64,000 nt of DNA from DASZQY01 sp963843565 (GCA_963843565.1 CAWJKY010000003.1:2046001-2110000); one strand, 5' to 3'; positions 16,759 through 26,308 are shown, numbered from the stretch's first letter. The notes: generated by a model from the sequence alone, not told the origin. Translations and numbers: made by a program.

Positions 16759-17670
16759 ATGACGATCACCCGTGAACACCTGAAGTCGCTGCTGTCTTTC
16801 CGCGAGCCGCGTCTTGCGCTTCTCGGGCGGGACGTCGTCGAGCAGGACGGCTACGTCGTCGAGCGCCTGACATTCGACTTGGAGGGCGCCGGCCAGGTGC
16901 GTGGCCTGCTCACGCGGCCGGTCGACGCCAGCGGCAGAATACCCGCGATCCTCTACGCACATTCGCATGGGGATCGGCTCGACATCGGCGCTGACGAACT
17001 GCTTGACGGTCGCGCGTATCTGCTCCGCCCGCTCGGACCGGTTTTCGCCCGCGCCGGCTATGTGACGCTCTGCCTCGACATGCCGAGTTCGGGTGAACGC
17101 AGCAAGATCAGTGAAAGCGCCGCCGCCAAAGCGGCGATCTGGTACGGCGGGTCGTTGATCGGGCGCATGCTGTCGGACCATGCCGCCGCCCTCACCTATC
17201 TTGCCGGCCGCGACGACGTGGACGCAGCGCGCATCGGCGGCTTCGGAATTTCGCTCGGCGCCACCCTCACCTACTGGCTGGCCGCCATCGACACGCGCCT
17301 GACGGCCATCGCGCACCTTTGCTGCTACGCCGACTACGCCACTCTCGTCGAACTCGGCGCCCACGACCATCACAGCATCTACCTGCTCGTCCCGGGCCTC
17401 CTGAACCACACCTCGACCGGCGAGATCGCCGGCATGGTCGCGCCCCGCCCCCAGCTCATCTGCCTCGGCGAGGACGACCAACTGACCCCGCCGCGGAGCG
17501 TTGCTCAAGCCCTCGGTGTGACCCGTCCGATGTACGAAGCGACGGGCGCAATCTCGAAACTCACGGTCTTCGTTCAGCCGGGCGTCGGCCACCAGCAGAC
17601 GACGGAGATGCACGAGCGGACCATGGACTTCTTCGCCCGCGAACTCGGTTTCGGCGGCGCTGTGAAGTGA
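16759..17670 (+). CDS. Alpha/beta hydrolase, dienelactone-hydrolase/acetyl-esterase-like
   Basis: A 303-residue serine hydrolase. The nucleophile elbow is 'GFGISLGATLTYW', the acid candidate 'LGEDDQLTP' and the histidine 'PGVGHQQT'. There is no signal peptide, so it acts in the cytoplasm. ATG 16759 is preferred over the upstream TTG at 16705 because an AAAGG sequence precedes it and the upstream part is unlike the family. In this glycan-use context it may remove acyl groups from imported sugars (inference). It ends five bases from the convergent DUF5054 gene. Confidence 0.8.
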   Translation: MTITREHLKSLLSFREPRLALLGRDVVEQDGYVVERLTFDLEGAGQVRGLLTRPVDASGRIPAILYAHSHGDRLDIGADELLDGRAYLLRPLGPVFARAGYVTLCLDMPSSGERSKISESAAAKAAIWYGGSLIGRMLSDHAAALTYLAGRDDVDAARIGGFGISLGATLTYWLAAIDTRLTAIAHLCCYADYATLVELGAHDHHSIYLLVPGLLNHTSTGEIAGMVAPRPQLICLGEDDQLTPPRSVAQALGVTRPMYEATGAISKLTVFVQPGVGHQQTTEMHERTMDFFARELGFGGAVK

Positions 17671-17675
17671 TCGGC

Positions 17676-19628
17676 TCACCGCGGTCCGACCTCAACCAGG
17701 AAGCGGGCCACGAAACTGCCGCCCCACCACATCGGGAAGTTCGTCCCCCACTTGTTGTTGTGGAGGTTGAAGCGGATCCCTTGCGACAGATCTGGCGCCT
17801 CCGGATTGAACACCATGAACGGCCACTCGAGCGGCGCGGCCAGCGGCGTGTCGAAGGGGGAGATGCCGACACGGCCGTGCGCGCCCAGCGTGGCCGACAC
17901 CGCCTCCACCGCCTGAAGCTGCCCGCCGGCGCGTCTGGCGGTCAGCTGCGGGTCCAGCCGGGCCCCCATCTTGCGATAGCGCCAGTCACCGGCGCCCTCG
18001 GGGGCGAACGTCAGGAAGCTCGCTTCCGGCATCCGGTTTGCCGGCTTGTCGCGAAGCACGACCGATATCCTGAGGCGGTGCGCATCTTCCGGCTCGACGA
18101 TCAACTCGATCCGCTGCGGCGCGCCGAGGTCGCGAACCGCATCGGCTGACATGTCGGCGAGCACGCGCACGACGTTTCCATCGTGCGCCACGCCGGTGAG
18201 CCGTGGCTCCCAACGCGCCGAGCGCGCCGTCCGGGCCTTGTCGAGACCCGGTCGGCCATGATCGAGCAGCGCCCATTCCGGCCGCTGGGTCAGGTAGCTC
18301 TCCATGTGCCGCTGCACATCCGATGCGTCGTAGGATTCGTAGCGGTAGCCGAGGAGCGTGCCGTCGCGGCCCGCCAGCTCGATCCCGTCGGGTGATGTGA
18401 TTCTGGCGAGATCGCCGGTCGCCGGGTTGATCGCAATCCGCCAGCCGTCAACGTCCGCCCTGTCGGCCGTGGTCCGAACGGTGCTCTTGTCCGGCGGAGG
18501 CACCCGGTCGGTCCATGCGGCAACGGCGCGCGACCTGTCCTCAGCGCCGAGTTGGTCGATGGCGGCGTCCAGATACTGCCGCTGTTCCGCCCAGGACGCC
18601 GCGCTGAATGCGAAGCGCGGATCCTTGTCTCGCGCCGCCTCGAAATCTGTTCGATCCCAAGCTTCTTCGTCTCTCAGGAAGGTCTTGATGTCGACGCCCC
18701 AGGTATGTTCCGGAACCAGCGCGAGCATCCGCCCGAACGCTTCGCGCTCAGGCGTCAGGCCCTCCGGCGCGAACGCGCCATAGAGTCGCTGCAGCGCCAG
18801 GAAGCGGCTGACCTTCGTGGGGTCAGTCGCGATGCCGTGGATCCACGAGTCGCCGATCTCGCGATCGACGACCGGCAATTGCTCGCGGCGCGCCCACAGG
18901 AGTTCGCCGTAGGCATCGAGCGTCGAGGCGACGACCCGCGCATCCGGATAGCGCGACCAGAGATCGCGGTAGATCTCGACGGTCTGCGAAATGCTCTGCG
19001 GGCCGGCGTTGTCGTTGGTGTGGGCAAAGGCCAGACCTTCGCTCTGCCCCTCCGGGAAGTAGGTTCCGCCGTAGGAGTCCTGGTACAGGACGACGACCTC
19101 CTCGCCGCCATCTGCCCGCCAGCGGAAGACGCTGGGAAGGTCCGGCACCGGCGAGGCCTCGTTGACGCCGAGGTGCAGGAACTTGACGCCGGCCTCGGCC
19201 AGCAACGGGACGATGCCGCGGGTGTGGCCCGGCACGTCGGTCATCTTGGCGGCCGTGGTGGTGCGTCCGAACCGCCGGTCGAGGATGCGGCTGTAGGACA
19301 GCCCGGCGCGGAACAATTCTGACGACATCAGTTCGGAGTGGGTGGTGAACGGCAGCGCGTGCCAGCGGATCAGGCCCCGCTCGATCGCCCGCTCAAGGCG
19401 CGCGACCTCGTCCGGCCCCGCATTCGCCAGATAGTCGAAGATCAGCCAGGCGCCGGTCGTCCAGATGAACTTCGGGTTGTCGGGGTCCTCCCCGTAGAAG
19501 TGCTCCGCGGTTGCAAGCGCCTGGGGAATGAAGTGCGCGTGATATTCCCGCCGGACCCGTTCAGCCAGATTGCTGAACCCGATATCGAGGTGCGTCTTGA
19601 AAACCAGATGAATGGTCCGCTGGGTCAT
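17676..19628 (-). CDS. DUF5054 protein, GH38-like alpha-mannosidase fold
   Basis: A 650-residue protein. It starts with 'IHLVFKTHLDIGFSNLAERV', the DUF5054 version of the GH38/57 metal-binding start (compare the His-x-Asp of GH38), followed by 'WTTGAWLIFDYL'. 'MTDVPGHTRGIVPLLAEAGV' corresponds to the GH38 nucleophile loop, and 'IGDSWIHGIATDP' is a further family block. The C-terminal 250 residues are beta-rich. The GAGGAG ribosome site supports the start at 19628. No signal peptide is seen. Family members are annotated as GH38-like but few, if any, are characterised. Its position next to GH125, GH2 and ROK/SIS genes supports a role in mannoside breakdown (inference). Confidence 0.8.
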   Translation of the reverse strand: MTQRTIHLVFKTHLDIGFSNLAERVRREYHAHFIPQALATAEHFYGEDPDNPKFIWTTGAWLIFDYLANAGPDEVARLERAIERGLIRWHALPFTTHSELMSSELFRAGLSYSRILDRRFGRTTTAAKMTDVPGHTRGIVPLLAEAGVKFLHLGVNEASPVPDLPSVFRWRADGGEEVVVLYQDSYGGTYFPEGQSEGLAFAHTNDNAGPQSISQTVEIYRDLWSRYPDARVVASTLDAYGELLWARREQLPVVDREIGDSWIHGIATDPTKVSRFLALQRLYGAFAPEGLTPEREAFGRMLALVPEHTWGVDIKTFLRDEEAWDRTDFEAARDKDPRFAFSAASWAEQRQYLDAAIDQLGAEDRSRAVAAWTDRVPPPDKSTVRTTADRADVDGWRIAINPATGDLARITSPDGIELAGRDGTLLGYRYESYDASDVQRHMESYLTQRPEWALLDHGRPGLDKARTARSARWEPRLTGVAHDGNVVRVLADMSADAVRDLGAPQRIELIVEPEDAHRLRISVVLRDKPANRMPEASFLTFAPEGAGDWRYRKMGARLDPQLTARRAGGQLQAVEAVSATLGAHGRVGISPFDTPLAAPLEWPFMVFNPEAPDLSQGIRFNLHNNKWGTNFPMWWGGSFVARFLVEVGPR

Positions 19629-19700
19629 TCGTCTCCTCGGTCGCGCAGTCTCGCCGCACCGCTGCCGGGAACCAGACTACCGAACGTGGCCGTCCCGCAA

Positions 19701-19734
19701 GCGCCAGTTGGGGCGCAGTCTTTGGCGCCAGTTG
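19701..19734. promoter_or_regulatory. Direct repeat, candidate MocR-type operator
   Basis: GCGCCAGTTG occurs at 19701-19710 and again at 19725-19734, a 24-bp period, in the divergent region between the DUF5054 gene and the MocR-type regulator. MocR/GntR regulators often bind two direct repeats in the shared promoter of a divergent target. A further pair of related TGGAAC words lies close to the regulator start at about 19886-19897. Confidence 0.4.
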
Positions 19735-19903
19735 CGTTTCCTGCCTGAATCCCCGATGCGGCGGTGCACCAACATTTCCGCTGCAATGCACGCACATCCG
19801 GCGTTCTGTCGGCTGTGACGGCGGTCCCAGCGTTTGCCGCCGGATCGGCCCTTGTGCAGGAACCACAAACAACCGATCCTCGGTTGGAACTGGAACCAGA
19901 CAG

Positions 19904-21364
19904 ATGAAGCAGTCGTTTCCTCTCGACTCGGTATCGCTCGACCGCAGCCTGCAGGCGCCGCTCCATCGGCAACTCTACGGCCGCCTGCGAAGCATGATCG
20001 AGGAGCGCGTCCTGGCGCCCGGACACGCCCTGCCCTCGACCCGCTCGCTGGCACAGGATCTCGGCGTCGCCCGCAACACGGTCGTCAGCGTCTACGAGCA
20101 GTTGCTCACCGAGGGCTACATCGCGGGGCGACCCGGCGTGCCCCCGACGGTCGTCGAATTGCCGGAGCGAACGCCCCCGCAGGAACGCGAGCGGCGCCAC
20201 GGCCGCCGGCGCCAGATGTCGGCGCGCGGCCAGCTGATGCTGCGCCAGCCCGCTCATCATGGCGCGGCGGGGCACCTTGCCTTCCACCCCGGCATGCCCG
20301 ATCCGGAGAGCTTCCCCTTCAACACGTGGAGCCGGCTCCTGGCGCGGCGCGCCAAGCTGGCGCGCAGCGACCTCTTCGGCACCTACTACGTCAGCGGCTA
20401 CCCGCCGCTGCAGCGTGCCATCGCCGGCTACCTGAAGGTCGCGCGCGGCGTCCGCTGCCACCCGGAGCAGATCATCATCACCACCGGCGCGCAGGCCGCG
20501 TTGGATCTGCTGGCGCGGGTCCTGCTCGACACGGGCGATTCCGCCTGGGTCGAGGAGCCCGGGTATTACGGCGCCCAAGCCGCCTTCGTCGCTGCCGGCG
20601 CCCAGCTCGTGCCGCTCCACATCGATGAGCAAGGCTGGCACCTGACGCCACCCATCAACGCGACCCCGCGGGTCATCTACGTGACGCCGGCCTGTCAGCA
20701 TCCGCTCGGCGAGACGATGCTCATGGACCAGCGCTTGCGGCTGCTCGAACTTGCCGAGCGGATGGACGCTTTCGTCATCGAGGACGATTTCGATGGCGAA
20801 TACCGCTTCGTCGGGCGCCCGGTGCAGGCCATGCAGGGGGCCGACCACTCCGACCGTGTGATCTACCTCGGCACGTTCGCGAAGCTGCTCTTTCCCGCCC
20901 TCCGCCTCGGCTTCATGGTGCTGCCCGAGTTCCTGGTGCCGGACATTTCCGCGGTCCTCAGCATCACCGGGCAGTTCGCCCCGCTGCTGCTTCAGGCCGC
21001 CCTCGCCGACTTCATCGACGAGGGTCACATGAGCATGCACCTCAAGCGCATGCGTCGAATCTATGCCGCCCGGCGGCAGAAATTCCGGGCCTATGCGGAG
21101 CGTGAGTTGGGCGAATGGATGACCCTCAGGCCGACCGACGCCGGCATCCAGTTCGTCGGCGAACTGGCGCCCGGGCTCAACGACGTCGCGATCGCCGCCG
21201 CCGCGCGGCAGAGAGGGCTCAACATCTCACCGCTCTCGATGCATTTTCGCCATGTCACGCCGTCGTCGGGACTGGTGCTCGGCTACGCCGCGATCAACGA
21301 AGCGAACATGCCGAAAGCCTTCCGCTCGCTGCGCCAGGCTTTCGTCGAAGCGTCGGCGGCCTGA
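19904..21364 (+). CDS. MocR-type GntR regulator with aminotransferase-like domain
   Basis: A 486-residue protein. The N-terminal winged helix (about residues 15-85) shows 'LHRQLYGRLRSMIEERVL', 'LPSTRSLAQDLGVARNTVVS' and 'YEQLLTEGYI'. A basic linker of about 40 residues leads to a fold-type-I PLP domain with 'HPGMPDPESFPFNTW', 'TTGAQAALDLLARVL', 'VTPACQHPLGETM', 'IEDDFDGEYRF' and the PLP lysine in 'YLGTFAKLLFPALRLGF'. It would act as a PLP-sensing regulator, probably of itself and the divergent DUF5054 gene; the ligand is unknown. It is convergent with the ABC exporter gene, only 12 bases away. Confidence 0.9.
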   Translation: MKQSFPLDSVSLDRSLQAPLHRQLYGRLRSMIEERVLAPGHALPSTRSLAQDLGVARNTVVSVYEQLLTEGYIAGRPGVPPTVVELPERTPPQERERRHGRRRQMSARGQLMLRQPAHHGAAGHLAFHPGMPDPESFPFNTWSRLLARRAKLARSDLFGTYYVSGYPPLQRAIAGYLKVARGVRCHPEQIIITTGAQAALDLLARVLLDTGDSAWVEEPGYYGAQAAFVAAGAQLVPLHIDEQGWHLTPPINATPRVIYVTPACQHPLGETMLMDQRLRLLELAERMDAFVIEDDFDGEYRFVGRPVQAMQGADHSDRVIYLGTFAKLLFPALRLGFMVLPEFLVPDISAVLSITGQFAPLLLQAALADFIDEGHMSMHLKRMRRIYAARRQKFRAYAERELGEWMTLRPTDAGIQFVGELAPGLNDVAIAAAARQRGLNISPLSMHFRHVTPSSGLVLGYAAINEANMPKAFRSLRQAFVEASAA

Positions 21365-21376
21365 CCGATCCCCACG

Positions 21377-23251
21377 TCAACCTGCCTGCCGTGGGTCGGC
21401 GTCGAGGAAGCCGCCGGACTGGCGCTGCCACAGCCTGAAATAGGCTCCGCCCTTTGCCAGCAGCTGGGCGTGGGTGCCCTCTTCCACGATCTGCCCGAGT
21501 TCGAGCACGACGAGGCGGTCCATCGCAGCAATAGTCGACAGCCGATGGGCGATGGCGATGACGGTCTTGCCGCGCATCAGCGACTGCAGTTGCTCCTGGA
21601 TGGCCGCCTCGACCTCGCTGTCGAGCGCCGACGTGGCCTCGTCGAGGATCAGGATCGGCGCGTTCTTGAGCAGCACCCGCGCGATGGCGATGCGCTGCCG
21701 CTGACCGCCGCTGAGCTTCACGCCGCGCTCGCCGACGTGGGCGTCGTAGCCCGTGCGGCCGTACTGATCCACAAGGTCGGCGATGACGTCGGCGACCTTC
21801 GCCTGTTCGGCGGCGGCGAACATCATCTCGTCGGTAGCGTCCGGCCGGCCGAACTTGATGTTCTCGCGTACCGAACGGTGCAGCAGCGAAGTGTCCTGGC
21901 TGACCAGGCCGATCGCCGCGCGCAGCAATTCCTGGGTCACCGATCGCACGTCCTGCCCGTCGATCCGGATGGCGCCCGACTCGACATCGAAGAGACGCAG
22001 GACGAGGTTGACCAGCGTCGACTTCCCCGCCCCCGAACGGCCGACCAGCCCGACCTTCTCGCCTGCCCCGATACGAAGGTTGAAGTGCTCGATCACCGTG
22101 CCCTGTTTGCCGCGCCAGTAGTTGAAGCTGACGTCGGCGAATTCGATCTCGCCCGTCCGCACGATCAGTTCGGTGGCATCCGGCGCATCGACCAAGGCGA
22201 TCGGCTGCGTGATCGTCTCCATGGAGTCGCGAACAATGCCCAATTGGCGGAAGATGTTGGACCCGCGCTCCAGCAGCCAGCCCGACATGTTCATGATCTG
22301 CAGCGCAAACGGCACCGCCGTCGCGACTGCCGTGGTCGACAGGGTCCCGGCGTTCCAGCCGGCGAGCGCCAGCCACGCGATCGCGACGACGAGACCGGTA
22401 TTCAGCAGGTAGAGTGCCGACCACATGTAGGTGAACTCGCGCATCAGCCGGCGGTACTGGACCGTCTGCTCGACGACCGAGTCGGACACGTACTTGTCCT
22501 CGTGGGCGGACAGGGAAAAGGTCTTCAGCGTCTGGATGTTGGTGTAGCTGTCGACGATCCGCCCGGTCATCGTGGAACGGGCTTCGGAGACGGCGGCCGA
22601 CTGTCTGGCGATGCGCGGCATGATCACCGCGAAAAGGGCGGCGTAGAGCGCCAGCCAGATCGCCACCGGAACCAGCAGGACGGGGTCGAGCCGGGCCAGC
22701 ACCGCGATCGCGACGGCGACGAACACCACGGCATACCAGACGGCATCGAGGATGCCGCTGACCGCGACTTCGATGGAATCGCCCCCTTGCAGGACGCGGT
22801 TGCCGATGCGCCCGGCAAAGTCGTTCTGGAAGAACGTCCAGCTCTGCCGGATGACATGGAAGTGACTTTGCCACTTGATGCGGCTGATGAAAGCCGGCTC
22901 GATCACGTGGTTGTTCATGAGCTTGTCGAGGATGAACACCACAGGCCGCACGACGCCGATGGTGCCAAGCATGAGGAGGAGGACGAGCCAGTTGCGGGCG
23001 AACATCTCCCCCGGCGCGGTCGCGGCGAGCAGGCCCACGACGATGCCGACGAACACGGGCAGCATCGCATCGGTCGCCGAACTGAGAGCGACGGTCACCA
23101 GGCGGATGACGATGGCCGTGCGGAACTGCCGGACAAAGTAAGCGACGAAATTCCACGTCCCCGGCGGGGGCCGCGAGTCGCGGGCGATGGCGACCGGCGA
23201 ATAGTGCCGGTCGAACCAGTCGAACATGGCGTTCAGCATCTTGAGTCTCAC
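21377..23251 (-). CDS. ABC exporter, fused permease and ATPase (MsbA/multidrug type)
   Basis: A 624-residue half-transporter. The N-terminal roughly 340 residues form a six-helix ABC membrane domain, with 'NDFAGRIGNRVLQGGDSIEV' as the intracellular loop. The ATPase follows with Walker A 'VGRSGAGKSTLV', signature 'LSGGQRQRIAIARVLL', Walker B 'ILILDEATSALDSEVE' and H-loop 'VIAIAHRLSTI'. It is expected to work as a homodimer exporting a lipid or drug-like substrate. The GTG at 23251 or the ATG at 23239 could be the start. It shows no functional link to the flanking genes beyond position. Confidence 0.9.
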   Translation of the reverse strand: MRLKMLNAMFDWFDRHYSPVAIARDSRPPPGTWNFVAYFVRQFRTAIVIRLVTVALSSATDAMLPVFVGIVVGLLAATAPGEMFARNWLVLLLMLGTIGVVRPVVFILDKLMNNHVIEPAFISRIKWQSHFHVIRQSWTFFQNDFAGRIGNRVLQGGDSIEVAVSGILDAVWYAVVFVAVAIAVLARLDPVLLVPVAIWLALYAALFAVIMPRIARQSAAVSEARSTMTGRIVDSYTNIQTLKTFSLSAHEDKYVSDSVVEQTVQYRRLMREFTYMWSALYLLNTGLVVAIAWLALAGWNAGTLSTTAVATAVPFALQIMNMSGWLLERGSNIFRQLGIVRDSMETITQPIALVDAPDATELIVRTGEIEFADVSFNYWRGKQGTVIEHFNLRIGAGEKVGLVGRSGAGKSTLVNLVLRLFDVESGAIRIDGQDVRSVTQELLRAAIGLVSQDTSLLHRSVRENIKFGRPDATDEMMFAAAEQAKVADVIADLVDQYGRTGYDAHVGERGVKLSGGQRQRIAIARVLLKNAPILILDEATSALDSEVEAAIQEQLQSLMRGKTVIAIAHRLSTIAAMDRLVVLELGQIVEEGTHAQLLAKGGAYFRLWQRQSGGFLDADPRQAG

Positions 23252-23686
23252 AATCTGCGCCCGGCGACTTTCAGTCGCGGCGGGCGCGTCAGGCGGGCAA
23301 GGGGGATGACCAGCGAGCGTCGGCGTTCAGGATCGGCCGAAATCGCTCGTCCGATCGCTGGAGAAGCCGCAGCGGCCCTTTGCCTCGAACAATTCGGGCT
23401 GTGGAGATGAGGGACCGGGACCACGAACCTGGCGGTGACCGTTTCGTCCGTCAGCCGACCTTGTCGAGCAAGCTCGGAGCCCCTAGCTCAGGTCAGATGC
23501 GCCGCGCGCCTTCGGCGGTGAGAGCCTTCCGGATGCATCGGGTCGCCGCGCCGCGCATTCGCGCAATCGACTAGAACGGCACCAGCTTCGTTTCTCATCG
23601 AGGGTATCCCTCAGTATGAGGAGGCCCGGATCGGCTGTTGCGGACATATGGACCGCCGCCGACGAAGTCAATCTGACGGCCGTCCA
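23252..23686. other. 435-base gap; 5' hairpin and decayed intergenic-repeat-like sequence
   Basis: No credible gene. A bulged stem-loop at 23257-23287 (13 paired bases) lies immediately upstream of the exporter start. Around 23510-23640 the sequence resembles dispersed intergenic repeats common in Hyphomicrobiales: it includes the short palindrome CCTCAGTATGAGG at 23611-23623 and a segment whose translation gives the familiar spurious 'DASGRLSPPKA' pattern. This repeat assignment is from memory of such patterns, not a search. Confidence 0.3.
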
Positions 23687-25093
23687 TCAATGGCCGAAGT
23701 AGATCGGGTTGCTGATCGCCCGGCGGATCGCCTGCTGCCGCATGATGGGAATGAGCTGCTCGACCATCGGCGCCTCGGGCAGCGCCGCCTCGGCGATCCG
23801 GTAGAGCCGTTCGTAGCTCGCATCCGCGACGATCTCGGCGCGGATGAAGGTCGAAATGCGCTCCGGTGCACCTAGCGGCAGTTCGCAGTCGTCGCTCGGA
23901 ATGACGACAGCTTCGACCTCGCCGCCGGCATCGATCCAGACCAGCCGGTCGCCGGCGGCCCCGCGAACTTCGGCGCGCACGTCATGCGCCGTCTCGAGCA
24001 GGCTGCCCATCGGCTTGCCATCGGCGGTGATCGACAGATGCGGCCCGTTCGGGTCCTCGGTGATATAGCCGTGTCCGGCCTTCATCGCCTTGAGGATCGC
24101 CGCTTCCGACAGCTCGTCGAGCCACAGCACGGTCGTGGGACGCGCCAGCACAAACGGACCTTCCGGCTGCAGTTCGGCCGGCTGGTGGTAGTCGCTGCCG
24201 CCGATCGCCGATATCCGCAAGCCCGCCGCCAGCCGATGCTGGTAGCGCGCCAGCGAGATCCAGTTCCACTCGATCCAGGTCGCCTGCCAGACCTCCATGC
24301 AGTCGGCGCGCGGCAATTCATAGGTCCACGGGATTGTCGGCTTGTCGTGGTTGATCGAGAGAATGCCGCCCAGGGCGTGGACGTGGTCGACAAGCCGGTG
24401 CACGTCGCCGGGCCGGGTCATCCGATAGTCGACCATGCCCTCGACGCCGAATGCGTTGGCGTGTCCCTCCGTGGTCGTCACCTCGGTTGCCCGCACAAAG
24501 ACCAGATCGGACGACGATGCCGGATAGAAATAGCGTCGCTGGCTGATGGTGTTGTGGTCCGCCACGGCGAGGAAATCGAGCTTGGCCTGCCGCGCCGCCG
24601 AATGCAGCGTTTCCGGCGAGCCAGCCGCATCGGAGTGATAGGTATGGCAATGCAGGTCGCCCCGATACCAGCCGGCGCCCTTGCGCACCGGCTCGGTGCG
24701 GACCGGCTGAGCCTTCACCGGCCGCGGGTCGCTGGTCACGTTGATGGTGAGGGCGAGCGCCGTGCCGTCGGAAGGTATCTGGCAGAGGCCGACGAGCACA
24801 CGCCAGGTGCCCGGAACGATCGGGCCCCAGAGGTATCCTGGCGAGGCGTCGTCGGTCGCCGTGAAGAACTCGGTGTGCGCCTGCGGGGACCAGCCCCTCA
24901 GACCGGTCGTGCTCGGAAAGTCGGTTGCGGTGGGATCGAGCAGGCCGAAGTGCAATTCGCTCTCCGCCGCCGGTTCGATTGCGAGGGCAACGTCGATGCG
25001 CGTCGTCCCTTCGGGGACCTCGAAGGGGGCGTAGCGATAGAAGCCGGCAGCCTTGTCATCGCGGGTCAGTCGTAACTTGATGGTTCGGATCAC
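23687..25093 (-). CDS. CehA/McbA-family PHP metallohydrolase
   Basis: A 468-residue protein with an N-terminal beta domain of about 140 residues and a PHP-type metal-dependent phosphoesterase domain. The metal ligands are visible in 'YRGDLHCHTYHSD', 'AVADHNTISQ', 'ATEVTTTEGH', 'SINHDKP' and 'GGSDYHQPAEL'. CehA/McbA proteins hydrolyse diverse esters and phosphodiesters; the true substrate here is unknown. The GTG start at 25093 is chosen because GGAG lies seven bases upstream; the open frame itself continues further upstream without a good start. It is divergent from the IolE-like gene, so the two units may share regulation. Confidence 0.85.
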   Translation of the reverse strand: MIRTIKLRLTRDDKAAGFYRYAPFEVPEGTTRIDVALAIEPAAESELHFGLLDPTATDFPSTTGLRGWSPQAHTEFFTATDDASPGYLWGPIVPGTWRVLVGLCQIPSDGTALALTINVTSDPRPVKAQPVRTEPVRKGAGWYRGDLHCHTYHSDAAGSPETLHSAARQAKLDFLAVADHNTISQRRYFYPASSSDLVFVRATEVTTTEGHANAFGVEGMVDYRMTRPGDVHRLVDHVHALGGILSINHDKPTIPWTYELPRADCMEVWQATWIEWNWISLARYQHRLAAGLRISAIGGSDYHQPAELQPEGPFVLARPTTVLWLDELSEAAILKAMKAGHGYITEDPNGPHLSITADGKPMGSLLETAHDVRAEVRGAAGDRLVWIDAGGEVEAVVIPSDDCELPLGAPERISTFIRAEIVADASYERLYRIAEAALPEAPMVEQLIPIMRQQAIRRAISNPIYFGH

Positions 25094-25372
25094 TGCAACA
25101 CTCCGTCGACCGCAGTCGGGATCCGGCCGCGCCAAGCACCGCTTCGGCGTCCCGACCGGACGTCACTGAGCATCCGTCCGGCTTGCCGACAAGCACCAGT
25201 CCCTTGCCCGATGCTGGGTCCAGTCGCCACCCGGAATCGCCGGCAGCCGGCCCGACGTCGTTCCCACCGGCTTCGTGAAAATCTGGTCCCCACCGAATGT
25301 CTGCCACTGGTTCTGTTGTTGACGCTGGCGCGCCTGTAGTGCGTTGCCCTTTGGAATTGTCCGGGGGCACCC

Positions 25373-26308
25373 ATGTCGGTTCGGCTCGCAATCAACCCCA
25401 TCACCTGGAGCAACGACGACGATCCGGCGCTCGGCGGCGACATTCCGCTGGAGACCTGCCTGCGCGAGACCCGGCAGGCCGGCTATGCCGGCACCGAGTT
25501 CGGTTTCAAGTTCCCGCGCTCGACACCCGAACTCACTGCAGTGCTGACCAGGCACGACCTCAGCCTGGTGTCGGCCTGGTACGACGGCCGCATCCTCGAA
25601 AAGGAGGTCGAGGCCGAATACGACGCCATCCTGCCGCACCTCACCATGCTCAAGGATCAGGGCTGCGAGCTCGTCGTCTACGCCGATACGTCGCGCGGCC
25701 GGCACGGCAGCATTTTCCGCCCGCTCTCCGAGCGCCCGCGGCTCGCCGACGAGGAGTGGGGAAGCTATGGCCGCAAGATCACCGCGCTCGCCGAGAAGTT
25801 CGCAGACTTCGGCGTGCGCATGGCGTTTCACCATCACATGGGCACGATCATCGAGACCGACGCCGAGGTCGACCGGCTGATGGCCAGGACCGGCGAGGCG
25901 GTCGGCCTGCTATTCGACACCGGGCATTGCGTCTATGCCCACGGCGACCCGCAGGCGCTGCTCGAGCGTCACATCGGCCGCGTCAATCACGTCCATTGCA
26001 AGGACGTCCGCCGCCCGGTGCTGGAGAAGGCCTGGGCCGGTGACTGGAGCTTCATGGACGCCGTGCTGGCGGGCATCTTCACCGTGCCCGGAGACGGCTC
26101 GGTCGACTATCCAGCGCTGCTGAGGCGCTTGCGCGAGGCTGGATACGAAGGCTGGCTGGTCGTCGAGGCCGAGCAGGATCCCGCCAAGGCCCATCCCCTG
26201 ACCTACGCGACGATGGGCTATCGCAACCTTCTCGCGCTCGCGCGCGACGCGGGGATGGAGGTCGTCGAGAAGGCGCCGCTCCACCCTGAGGCGGTCCTGC
26301 CCACGTGA
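25373..26308 (+). CDS. IolE-like sugar isomerase/dehydratase (TIM barrel)
   Basis: A 311-residue xylose-isomerase-like TIM-barrel protein, clearly paralogous to the iolE gene at 59.1 kb. Shared features are the start 'LAINPITWSNDDDP', 'LETCLRETRQAGYAGTE', the metal-site 'MAFHHHMGTIIETDAEV', 'LLFDTGHCVYAHGDP', 'VNHVHCKDVR', 'FTVPGDGSVDYPALLRRL' and 'WLVVEAEQDP'. IolE dehydrates scyllo-inosose, so this protein probably acts on a related keto-polyol or sugar. It starts a four-gene run with a Gfo/Idh oxidoreductase, a HAD phosphatase and an aldolase rather than with inositol genes, suggesting a different substrate. Confidence 0.87.
   Translation: MSVRLAINPITWSNDDDPALGGDIPLETCLRETRQAGYAGTEFGFKFPRSTPELTAVLTRHDLSLVSAWYDGRILEKEVEAEYDAILPHLTMLKDQGCELVVYADTSRGRHGSIFRPLSERPRLADEEWGSYGRKITALAEKFADFGVRMAFHHHMGTIIETDAEVDRLMARTGEAVGLLFDTGHCVYAHGDPQALLERHIGRVNHVHCKDVRRPVLEKAWAGDWSFMDAVLAGIFTVPGDGSVDYPALLRRLREAGYEGWLVVEAEQDPAKAHPLTYATMGYRNLLALARDAGMEVVEKAPLHPEAVLPT

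Noticed and set aside
19886..19897. TGGAAC words next to the MocR start as an additional IolR site
   Set aside because: They are direct, not inverted, and lack the GGAA-N6-TTCC spacing; at best part of a MocR site.
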